Positions 1 through 8,802 of a stretch of 64,000 nucleotides of DNA are shown here, piece after piece (position 1 is the stretch's first letter; the number at the start of each line of letters is the position of its first letter). A model generated the notes under the pieces. It was not told the DNA's origin and ran no database searches. It saw nothing but the letters and a program-made list of their open reading frames with translations. This DNA is from Patagioenas fasciata (Eukaryota > Chordata > Aves > Columbiformes > Columbidae): positions 74,006,898 through 74,070,897 of the forward strand of contig NC_092521.1 of assembly GCF_037038585.1 (NCBI RefSeq), read 5' to 3'. Both the position numbers and the translations under genes were made by a program.

Positions 1-699
1 TAATGGCACTCAGTGTACACACTGTAATCCTTTAAACTAATGTACATGGCAAACGGATATGTTCTCATGCATTAATAATTTAAAAGTTAATTTTAGGTAC
101 TTACTCAATATGATTAACTGATGGATCAGCAGTCTTATATAGAGAAACAGTGAGCACACTTAAAGAAAGAGCACGCTGGAAAACAGCCAGGTAGTTGTCT
201 GCGTGATGGTTCAAAAATACCTGGGCTTTATCCCTCCAGTTTCCTCTCAGTGTTGGATTGTGGCACATCGCGCTTGTGAGGGTTGTCTCTGATTTTAAGG
301 TTAAATGTGTGAAGTGCCTTTGAGGCTGGGGCAGTAGGACTTTTGGGGCAGAAGGGGGATGTTTTGGAAGGTGGGAATCCCTGCAATGCAATCCCGACAG
401 TGGCTGGCTGGCTCTGCAGTGCCAGCCCAGTTATATAACTTCTCTCCTTTTACTTCTCACTTTTTGAGGACAGCCTGTAATGCCGGGCTGTAAATTGATA
501 TTCTAGGGTGGAAATACTATGGATGACAAAGTATAATCATCTCATTGCGCAGCTAAAGAATGTGCCAGGGCAAATACCATTAAACAACATGTAGAAGAGG
601 CATGTATTGAAGCCCTTGGCCCTGCCCGTGGCAGCAGGTTCTGCAAAAGCAGCAAGAACCTGAACATCTTTGTACAAAAACTGGTCAAATCTTACAGGT
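1..699. other. 5' flank, no gene seen
   Basis: Upstream sequence of ordinary AT-leaning composition. Open frames here are short and have no recognisable domain. Bases 540-699 lie directly before the CR1 tail and might be older CR1 sequence, but I could not align them to anything. I see no promoter, RNA gene or conserved-looking block. Confidence 0.6.
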
Positions 700-1012
700 A
701 CAGCTACAGAGAGGACGGAGGCTTTCTTTTTACAAGGAGCCACAGGGAGCAGACAAGGGGTAAAAGGTACAAGTTGCAGCAACAAATGTTTCATTTTGAT
801 GTAAGAAATAAATTGTTTACAATGAGAACTATCATCTACTGGAACAACGTCCCCAGTGATATGGTGGAGTCCCCATCACTGGAGGTTTTCAAGACATGAT
901 TGCACAAGGTGCCAGATAATCCCACCTAGGCCTCCTTTCACATGAAAGTTTGGACCAGATGATCTTTGGAGGTCCCTTCCAAGCTGGGCTGCTCTACCAT
1001 GCTACGATTTAC
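700..1012 (+). mobile_element. CR1 LINE, truncated 3' part of ORF2 plus 3' UTR
   Basis: The plus-strand translation from about 712 to 895 keeps the order of motifs typical of the C-terminal end of CR1 ORF2: an R-x-K-x-L type segment (REQTRGKRYKLQQ), then W-N-N-V-P, then VESPSLEVFKT, followed by a stop. This is seen in the sequence; the assignment rests on knowledge of the CR1 family. Downstream, the short 3' UTR has the usual ending, with a GGACCAGATGATCTTTGGAGG block followed by CCCTTCCAAGCTGG. CR1 copies are normally 5'-truncated like this one, and their 3' ends carry an 8-bp-type repeat instead of poly(A). The antisense frame over 537-794 is a shadow. It is inactive. Confidence 0.88.
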
Positions 1013-2239
1013 ACGCGCAGAGATATTCTTTTGTAAGCACGAGCAGGGTTGAACAATACCTCACAGCAAGCCAGGGCAGACCAGCCAGGCGGTGGGAGGA
1101 GAGGGATGAGCTGGGGGCTGAGAAGCAGCAGCACACGGAGCAAGCTCCCAGAGGGCCAGGCTGGGCTGGGATGGGACAAGCGCTAGAGGTGCTGACAGGC
1201 TGAAGAGCAACGATCGGCACTGCGTCGAGGAGAGACAGCCCAGGGAAGCGTGGTCCTGGGGAGAGGACTGGAGGCTGGCGGCATGAAGAGGCTAGGCAGC
1301 AGAGCAGCACGTGCCTCTGAGAGGCTGAGGTGACACAGACGAGGAAACCAGAGAGGTTATTTGAGGAGTTGAACAGGGAGAGTGAGTGGTGAGGACAGAG
1401 TGAGGTTGGAGCAGGGCTGGAAGCACAGGGATGGCTGATAACAAAAACATTCCTTTAAATACAGAAAAGAAGAGCCATGGAGGAAGAAAGAGCAGGAGCA
1501 AGGAAGGTATCATGTTACATTTCAAAATACATTCAGCTCGGGTGCTCAGCTGCAATGTGCCCTGTGCGTGTACATGCAACTGTCTTCGGAGGAAAAGCCC
1601 AGAGATTTCTTCCGCTTCTCCTCGATTTCCTTTTATAGTGGTGACCACTTACAAGAAGCATTTTTTGCATCTGGCGAACAGAATATTCCTCTCCTCCTGC
1701 AGTGCAGTGCCTTGCGTTGAAGTCTATACACTTCAAAACAGTAGCTCTTAGGGGAGCGCACAGCTTCACGTCTAAAAGAGCTTTTTGCAGTCCAAGCTAT
1801 TTGCAAGCTACTTGTGAATAGGATTGCTTGGAGCTACAGTAAAGCCCTGGTGATCCACCGAGCAAAATACCTAAGGTCCTACTGTGCAAAAGTTAGAAGA
1901 AGCAGTCTGTAGGGGAGCTGGTGGCAGCGTGAGCATCCAGGGAGATAAGGGTGTTTTGGAACATGTAAGAGCTCTCCTGATAGTCCACCTTACTGCTCGG
2001 TGTTATCTGGAGTGCAGGAAGGACAGTCTTGAGAGGAAAAAAATGTCAGAACAGGGTGGGCAGATGAGGTTGAAGAAAGAGTCCACGCGTGAGTGTCTCA
2101 TGTTTGCAGATGGCCCTGACTTTATTTTCAAGGAAAAGCAGCCCTCCTCCTCCCAACAAAAGCATGCGCCGGTACTACCTGTTGGTGTGCTTTTGTGGGA
2201 GGGTGGGGAGCCCCCCTAACAGCCTTCTAACCTGCTGCC
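1013..2239. other. Proximal 5' flank, purine-rich stretch
   Basis: No gene is seen. Roughly 1060-1420 is strongly biased to A and G on the plus strand, which makes long opposite-strand frames possible without coding meaning. CpG is scarce until about 2240, where the island begins abruptly. The segment could hold distal promoter elements, but I cannot name any with confidence. Confidence 0.5.
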
Positions 2240-2377
2240 CCCATCCTCTCTCACCCCGGAGACGCTCCGCAGCCGGGCCGCGCCACCCCGCCGCCGCCGC
2301 CGGGACTCCCGGCCGCCCCCTGCCCTCGGCGGGGCGGCGGCGGCAGCGGGCGCGGGCCAGGGCTGCGGCTGCGTGCG

Positions 2378-2401
2378 GCGGGGGCGGGAGCGGGGCGGGG
2401 C
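2378..2401 (+). promoter_or_regulatory. Cluster of GC boxes (Sp/KLF sites)
   Basis: Overlapping GGGGCGGG-type motifs occur twice in a 24-bp stretch (GGGGGCGGGAG, then CGGGGCGGGGC). Sp1/KLF-type factors bind this motif in TATA-less promoters. The likely start site lies within some tens of bases downstream, for example near the TTCAGCA at about 2443, which loosely fits an initiator. The start site is an inference. Confidence 0.65.
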
Positions 2402-2429
2402 GCCGCCGGGAGTCAGCTGGGCGCGGGGC

Positions 2430-2829
2430 GAGAGCGCGGCGCCTTCAGCACCGGGAGCTGCCGGCGGCGGTGGCAGTAGCAGCGCGGGCCGGCAGAAGTT
2501 TTCTCCGCAGATCCCTCCCGCAGCCTGGGGTCGTCTTGCGGAGGCGCCGACGTCCCCGTTGGGTGTGTTTTGCTTTTTTTATTTTGTTTGCTTGCTTGCT
2601 TAATTGCTTTTTAAATTTTTTTATTTGTTGCTTTTGAGCCGCGTGGCTCCGGGGGCTTGTCCTCCACTGCCTGTGTCACCTCCACCCCGCTGCCCGGAGG
2701 ACCCGCACTCCGCCCGCCCTCCCGTCTCCACCGCCGCGCACGACCCCTTCCCCCGACCCCCTACGCCCGCTTGAAAGTTGGCGGGTGCGCGGCGCCTGGC
2801 GGGGAGGGTGCCGGCCGGTCGCCCAGCAG
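2430..2829 (+). other. Candidate first exon, probably untranslated
   Basis: The right edge is clear: CAG|GTAAGG at 2829/2830 is close to the ideal vertebrate donor. The left edge (start site) is a guess based on the GC boxes at 2378-2401. There is no ATG on the plus strand between about 2170 and 2829, so if the exon is real it is 5' UTR, unless initiation is at a non-AUG codon. An unusual T-rich block at about 2565-2635, including a run of CTTG repeats, interrupts the GC-rich exon. A gene with an untranslated first exon followed by a very long first intron fits the rest of the window. I do not recognise the gene. Confidence 0.6.
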
Positions 2830-3682
2830 GTAAGGGGGCGGTGTGAGGTGCGCAGGGGGGGCGGCCGCGGCTGCTCCTGGGGAGCCACAGCGGGGGAAGG
2901 AGGGGGGGTCTTGCCGGCTTCTTGGTGGCGGGGACCGGTGGGAGGAGGAGGACGAGAGCAAACTTCCTTTTCCTGGGGCCGCCGGCGAGCCCCCCGTCCC
3001 CGCGGGGAGCGGCCCCCGCGCACCTCCCGCCGCCCGGCGGGGAGCCCCCGAGGCCGGGCGGAGGGCGGCCGGCGGCTGCTCGCCGCCGGTCTCGGGGGAG
3101 CGGCCCTTTCCCCCGGCTCGGGGCTTCCTTGCCGCGTTTTGTTTGCTCTCCGGCTTCGTGCCTCTCCCTAGCGGCGCCGGCAGCCGGGCTTTCCCGTCGC
3201 CCCGCGCTGAAAGTGTGCGAAGACCTGCCCTGCCGGCCGCTGGCCGTGCTGCCGAACCTTCCCCTTGTCCCGCCACCTTGCTTCGCCGTTCGGTGCTTGC
3301 GGGAGGGCTGGCGGATGGGCACTTTACAGAAGTGCCACCGCGCGGAGTGCTGCCACCTTCCTGCTCCTCCGCTGTGCGGATCCACGGCGGCAGTCGGAGG
3401 AGCCGTGTGTGTGCAGAGAGCAGCCCTGCGCACCGCACCGCCGCCTCCCCGGGGAGCCCCTCACTGGCCCCGGGGACCCGACAGCGGGAGGGAAGTGCTC
3501 GGTTTCTTCTGCCCCTGCTCCCTGCCGGGGAGAGCCGCACACACATGGCTCTCTCATTGTATAACTGTGGTACTGCAAGCTGAAACTGTGGCATCTTTGT
3601 AAGAACAGTTTGCAGTTAATTGGTTTGGCAGATGAACTCCTGCAAAATCCTCTTGCCCACTTCTGTTGCTTAAGTGCCAGCG

Positions 3683-3724
3683 CCCCCCCCCCCGCCCCCC
3701 CGCCCCTTCCCCCTTTTCCCCTTG
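3683..3724. repeat. C-rich tract (G-quadruplex-prone on minus strand)
   Basis: Runs of 11, 7, 4 and more cytosines separated by single G or short T interruptions, just after the CpG island. The minus strand therefore has four or more G-runs with very short loops, which meets the usual G-quadruplex pattern. It may be a polymorphic low-complexity tract, prone to sequencing error. Confidence 0.85.
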
Positions 3725-3827
3725 CTTTCCTTTGAAGCATCGCATAAATCTGTGTTGCCAGCAGGATGGAAAGTGCTGATTCAGCAGTCTGGAGCCCCAC
3801 TGCATCTGAAGTGGTGGTCTGCCTGAA

Positions 3828-3855
3828 ATGTTCCCATTTGTTGAAATGGGAACAT
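3828..3855. repeat. Perfect 12-bp inverted repeat, 4-nt loop
   Basis: The arm at 3828-3839 (ATGTTCCCATTT) is exactly complementary to the arm at 3844-3855 (AAATGGGAACAT), with loop GTTG. Pairing stops at the next base on each side. The stem is too short for a typical microRNA precursor by itself. It lies 270 bp past the CpG island inside the inferred intron. Confidence 0.9.
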
Positions 3856-4161
3856 GTGTTGCTGGTATGTCAAAACAGCATTGATCAGGTTTTCTAAAAC
3901 AACCCCTAAGAATGTGGTTTGCTTTTCCCTTCACTGAAAAAGAATGAACTTGGGGTTGGGGGGAGAGGTGAGAGTGGGATAGGAGAGACACAGCTAGCTA
4001 CCATCTTAAATTATACTTCTAAGGGACAGTTGAAATTGTGTTGCTTTGTAAAGGTGCTGAGCAATTACTCTAACAGGGATTTTGTAGGATGTGTAGCAGT
4101 GATGTGTTAACACTCCAACTGGGTGTATTCCTGCATCTACAGGCTAGTTGTACTTAAAGCT

Positions 4162-4231
4162 CTAGAAAAGGTATGGAGAAGGGCAATGAGGCTAATCTGA
4201 GGATTAAAAGGAGTGAGTTACGAGGACGGGT
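4162..4231 (+). mobile_element. CR1 LINE ORF2 fragment (old)
   Basis: Plus-strand translation gives LEKVWRRAMRLI, a stop, then GLKGVSYEDGL. This matches in order the CR1 ORF2 segment before the C-terminal block (LE-x-VQRRA-x-x-MI, then a short gap, then SYEERL). Sequence to either side is not clearly alignable by eye, so the copy may extend further to the right. It has a stop and is inactive. Confidence 0.68.
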
Positions 4232-5039
4232 TAAAAAAAACCCACTGCAAATGTGTGGAGATTAAAAAACCTTCATGGAAAAAGGAAATACACTTGAAAC
4301 TTCAAATGGCAGCTCTGGCTGTGCTTCATGATCATTTTAGGGCTAGGGAGAGGTGCAGGGGGTCAGCAGGATGCTCTTCATGTGGTGTGCCAGTCTTTCT
4401 GGAGAGCTTCTCTCACAGCGGAGCAGAAGGGGAAGAGCTGTTCCAGAGCCATATTCCTTTGGCTATCTTTGTATTGCTAGATGCTAATATCAAGGCTGTT
4501 TGGGTTTTCTTTCTCCAAAGGAGAACTCTTTAAAAATTCAGCACAATATAGAACAAAAGGCAAAGCCTGAAGAGCAGTGTTTGTTAACCTTATTGCAAAC
4601 AGTAAACTGACAGAGCAGCAGACCCTGACGCTTGCCTCCAGTAGTCATTTTACCGTGTTATACTCTGATTTATTTTCTTCGCTTGGACTTTATTTGTTCT
4701 TAAAGTAGGTCTTGTTTGCCCTGGCTACATATTAAAGATCTTGTGGTACTTCCATGGTTTTCCTTGGTTTTGTTAATCAAAATATCCCCTCCCTTACCAC
4801 TGTGTGAGTTGGCTTTTTTCCTCAGATACTGCCACACCTGGGTTTCAGTAGTGTATTCCTGTGTTCTTTATTGTGTACTCCAAAAGTGTTCCCTAAATGC
4901 AAAATGGATCTCTGCATTTCAGTTCTGCTGAAGCATATGCCACACACTCTGTGAATAAAACAAGTATTTGCAGCCCTCTATCTTGCGAGCCCTTAAACGA
5001 CTCCAGCAAGAATTGTCGCAAAGGTTTTTTTAGAAATCT
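4232..5039. other. Intronic, nothing recognised
   Basis: Ordinary intronic composition. Some of 4232-4540 may be further degraded CR1, but I find no diagnostic motif. Confidence 0.5.
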
Positions 5040-5410
5040 TTGGTCGTGTTCTCAGCTGCGCTCGGGGTGTAAATGGGCGAAAAGTATTTGGATCGCCCTG
5101 GCAAAGGGATCCTTCCAAGGCGGGGAGTTCCCAGCTGGCAGAGGAGAGGCATAGCTGGGTCATGCGCTGCTTCTGCCAGCAGCATGGGAGTGTTGCGCCG
5201 GGAGTTTGTTTTCTGACAGCACCAAACTAACAGATGTCCCTCTAGACTGTGAGGCACCGTCAGCTTCCCTGGGTGTGCGTAGCGGTGGCAGCGGGCTAGC
5301 CAGGGGGCTGCTGAGTGGTGTCACACCGGGTGGGACCGTGCTGTTGCTCCTCTCCGCCCTTCTGCCATGCTCCTGCGTGCGTGGTTATGGGCATTTACGG
5401 CGATAACGCT
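5040..5410. promoter_or_regulatory. CpG-enriched intronic block, possible enhancer
   Basis: About 370 bp with clearly more CpG than the rest of the intron and higher GC content, 1.5 kb beyond the main island. No good splice pair brackets it. Such blocks often mark intronic enhancers or alternative promoters, but this is inference from composition alone. Frames crossing it are not recognisable. Confidence 0.3.
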
Positions 5411-8400
5411 AAATGAGGCCAGATTTCCAGGCAAAACTTTTCCTTAGACCAGCTGAGCGCTGTCTTTGGAGGTGTACTTGCGGGGAAATGCACTTGGGTG
5501 CTTCTTCAGAGACCTGGAAACTGGAGAGGGGGGAGAGATGAAGGAGGTGCCTTTTGATGACTGGGGTATGCATTTTTAGAAAGCACTTAAACATTTGCTT
5601 AGGTAGAAATCTCACTGGTTACAGCAAATACTCTGGCATGAAAACCTTACCAGTTTCTGCTGGCTAAACCTCTAAATGAACTTTATTAGTAATGATGAGG
5701 GAAATACTTTTCTTCATTTTAAGCCAGCACTTCTGGCCAAACTAAGACTAAAGAAGCCTGCTTTTCTACAGATTTGTCTCAACTATAAGGGTGTTGATGC
5801 TCGTTCACAGTGCTGCATTTCTTGCATGTGTCCACCTGGTCTGGTGTTTTTGCAAACAAGGAAGATAACTCTTGAGACCTCTGCCTCTGTCGGGCTTGCA
5901 TGAAGCTTGCCAAATGGCTTGGCTAGAGTGTGATTGCATAAGCCTCCTTCTGTAGGAAAGCAGACTAAGAAGTTAGGATTGTTTTTCTTGGAAACTGGAG
6001 CTGCTCCTGGGCATGTCCAAAATATGCCAGTTGTGACTCTTCACCTAGGGAAATCTAGGAATGGAGATACTTTTTCTGAAAGGTGAAACTCCAGAATCTT
6101 TTTAGGAATTATGAGGAATGAGGTTGCCAAGGACTTCTTTTTGTAAGTGTTGAACTTTATTTGCAGGTTTGCTATCGTTGCACTGCCTGCTGGTCAGGAG
6201 AGCACTTTGCAACCTGAACTTGGATGTGGCAAAGTAGTCTTGTTTTCTTGTTTCACTTTTTCTCCTAAACCAGTGGTTGTTATGAAACAATACTATCAAG
6301 TAAACAGATGTCACCTCATTGACTTCTCTTTCTTTATAGTTGTTGAGCTGTGCGCTTCTAAACTAGTCCTGTGCCAGGTCTTTCCTATTCTCATGCCATC
6401 TGTTGAATCAGATAATCTTTTTGAACAGCAGTTCTCCCCTTAGCTCAGTTTGGCTCCTCTGTTGTGTTGGGGATGTGGAGAGGACTATCCAGGGGAGCCA
6501 GATTCCACTGAGTGCAGCGTGAAAGAAAATTGTTGATCAGTGTGAGGTATCCTGTCTACAAACAGACTTTTAATCTCTTCAATGTTGAAACAACCAGAAT
6601 AGCCTGACTTTATGAGATGTGGTTGGATGTACTCTACAGTCCTTTTGCTGGCATGCTTTATTCCCCTGGGTACTGTCTCTTCACCAGATATCTGATGTGA
6701 GAGACAGGCACTACATTTTTCAAGCAGGTATGCTCATCTTGAAGTGATAGTGTTTGTGGTTTCTATCAGCTTTTGAAATGTGCATAGGAGCACTGAAGAC
6801 TGAAAGATGCATTGAGTCACCACCAGTGCCAAGTTATCATGAAACTTTAATTCTAAGAGATCTTCACGTTCACACTGATGTGCATCTGTTGCCTGAAAAC
6901 TCATCTCCCTATTTGCTTTCTTAGTCTTTCATAAGTTGCAGATGGATCAGTTCATGCAGAGTGAGTGGACATGGTTATCAGGAAGATATTCCAAGTTCAA
7001 GCTCTACTTTAGAGTAGTGCCCTTGTGAATAGTTTTGTCTTTCCTTTGTCTTTGTATCAGCAATTTCAGTTTAATGGTGGAGAGCCAGTGTTGTGAATGA
7101 ACTTGAAAACTTGTTGGAAGACAGTCTCATAAGTGTGAGGTTTTGAGCACTGGATGAGTCATCTTCTGTGAGTAGAAGGTGGCTGCTTGGGTTTTTACAG
7201 GCAAACTACCCATAGTGAAAAGGACCAGGAACAAAGACTCAAGTGTGGATTGAACAAAAGTATAGATGGGATGAATCAGGTGGGTTCTTCAAAACCCAAC
7301 ATGAATGGTCATTTACAAACCAAGAGAGCTTTTAATGAAACCTACTAATTGCATCCTAATCAGTTAACCCAGAGGCAGATGAAGATAGCCACTCCTGAAT
7401 GGCTACAGCGAAATCTGGCTGTCATGAAGACTGGTTGTTCTAAGTGGGTGATCTTTTTAGCAGAGTAGACATTCTCCAGCAGCATGGATAATACAGCACA
7501 TGACTAATACTAGGTTAGTGTGAGGGACCTTTTCCTTCTCAAAGCCTTTCAGAAACCTTTGACTACCTTTTGGTAAGTCATTAGATCTTTGGGTATCAAG
7601 TGATAACTTTAGAGCAAGGAAAATGTATAGTTCTGTGATGTATGGCATAAAGTAAAATTACAGGTTGTATCAAGCTTGTAGATTGCTAGACTAGATCTGC
7701 CATAATCTAGGCTCATGGCATGAAAGTCTGCGTCTATAGGTACTGAGAGAAGTGAAATGTGTCCCTCTTGGAGCTCTTTGCAGCTTTCAAGGCTGGTTCA
7801 GGTATGGTGGGATAAGGCCAATTTGACCTGTTATTGGAGAATGGATCAGCAGCAAGAAATTTCCCCTTTACAACGTGGCGGTAGGACAGACCCTGCTTAT
7901 TCTTTTGTGGATGGAGAAGTGGGGAAAGGGTGAGAGGAGTTGCAATTTAATTATACTGGGCATTGTATTTCTGAGAAGAGCTTTGGGACCATGGTGATAG
8001 TCATGGTCCTTGGGTGCAGAGGTGATGAGCGCCGTGGACAAGTTTGCTGGGAACACTGCAGCCATCCTTTAATTCTCTTTTCCTGAGCGGATACTGTAGA
8101 GTATCTGAGAAAGAAATGCAGTGTTCTATTGCTGTTGTACTCTTTTGTTGGGCTCCAGGAGAAGACTGCAAGAGGTTTTGTCATTATCTTACCCTCCTGC
8201 TGCTAAGCTGTCATCCACAGGCCAACAGCAACAAGTTCAGCAGCTGTGTTGATCTTAATGCCCAACAGTTGCATTAATGATTACAATATTAACTATTGGA
8301 CAGTCTTGTTGCTCCAGCAGTGCTATTCAAACAATGTATTTCTTAGTCTGTTTCAGCTTTTTTTGGAGGCCGAACCCAAGGAACATGGGCAAATTCCAAA

Positions 8401-8722
8401 AAGGCAGTTTTACACAGGCAGGTCATGATGAATGGGGTAATTGTAAACACATGTTTGGTTAAACCACTAGCAAACCAGTCTCTGATTCTTCCCAGCCTCC
8501 ATCAATGCCAGCTTCTGCTAGTTCTCAACAGGACAAAAATAGGAAATTACTTTCCTGGCAGGCAAACTGTAGAGGAAATGCCATGCCATCCCGTTGGAAT
8601 AAACCTATGGCCTTGGTGGGAAGGAACTCTGCTGCTGAGCAGTGGTGGGGATTTCTACATTTGTTCACAAAGTAAAAGTTCAGAGCGCGGTCCTTGCGCT
8701 CCCTTCTCGCTTACTGCTGCAG
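5411..8722. other. Intronic, nothing recognised
   Basis: No repeat with diagnostic motifs, no RNA gene, and only short chance frames in this 3.3 kb. Confidence 0.5.
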
Positions 8723-8802
8723 AATTTGTGTCAACAGGGAAATCGGAGAAACTGAGCAGCCGCCGTGAAGCCGAGCTTGTGGCCGCTGAAGGCTGCGCAT
8801 AA
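8723..8802 (+). other. Candidate cassette or alternative exon
   Basis: An 80-nt segment preceded by a pyrimidine-rich tract and CTGCAG acceptor (AG at 8721-8722) and followed by GTAAGG at 8803. It holds about seven CpGs, many more than the surrounding intron, which suggests constraint or an old island. One frame is open across it and ends with TAA on its last three bases; the other two frames have stops. If real it would be an untranslated or frame-terminating exon. Transcript evidence is needed; chance splice-like pairs are common in long introns. Confidence 0.25.

Larger units (their letters stand above)
2240..3560 (+). promoter_or_regulatory. CpG island promoter
   Basis: About 1.3 kb of very GC-rich sequence with dense CpG, bounded on both sides by CpG-poor DNA. 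Islands of this kind mark constitutive or developmental promoters in birds and mammals. Clustered GC boxes lie at 2378-2401, and a strong plus-strand splice donor follows at 2829/2830, so transcription to the right is the simplest reading. No TATA box is evident at a sensible distance. Several long frames cross the island on both strands; they are alanine-, glycine-, proline- and arginine-rich translations expected from GC-rich DNA and do not resemble proteins I know. Antisense transcription from the same island cannot be excluded. Confidence 0.88.

Noticed and set aside
537-794. 85-codon minus-strand frame
   Set aside because: Its left-hand part (from 700) is antisense to the CR1 ORF2 remnant that reads on the plus strand.
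2621-3594. Long overlapping frames of 226-277 codons on both strands of the CpG island
   Set aside because: They are Ala/Gly/Pro/Arg-rich in several frames at once, as any GC-rich stop-poor DNA gives. None shows a domain, and the minus-strand frames overlap each other. Treated as composition artefacts.
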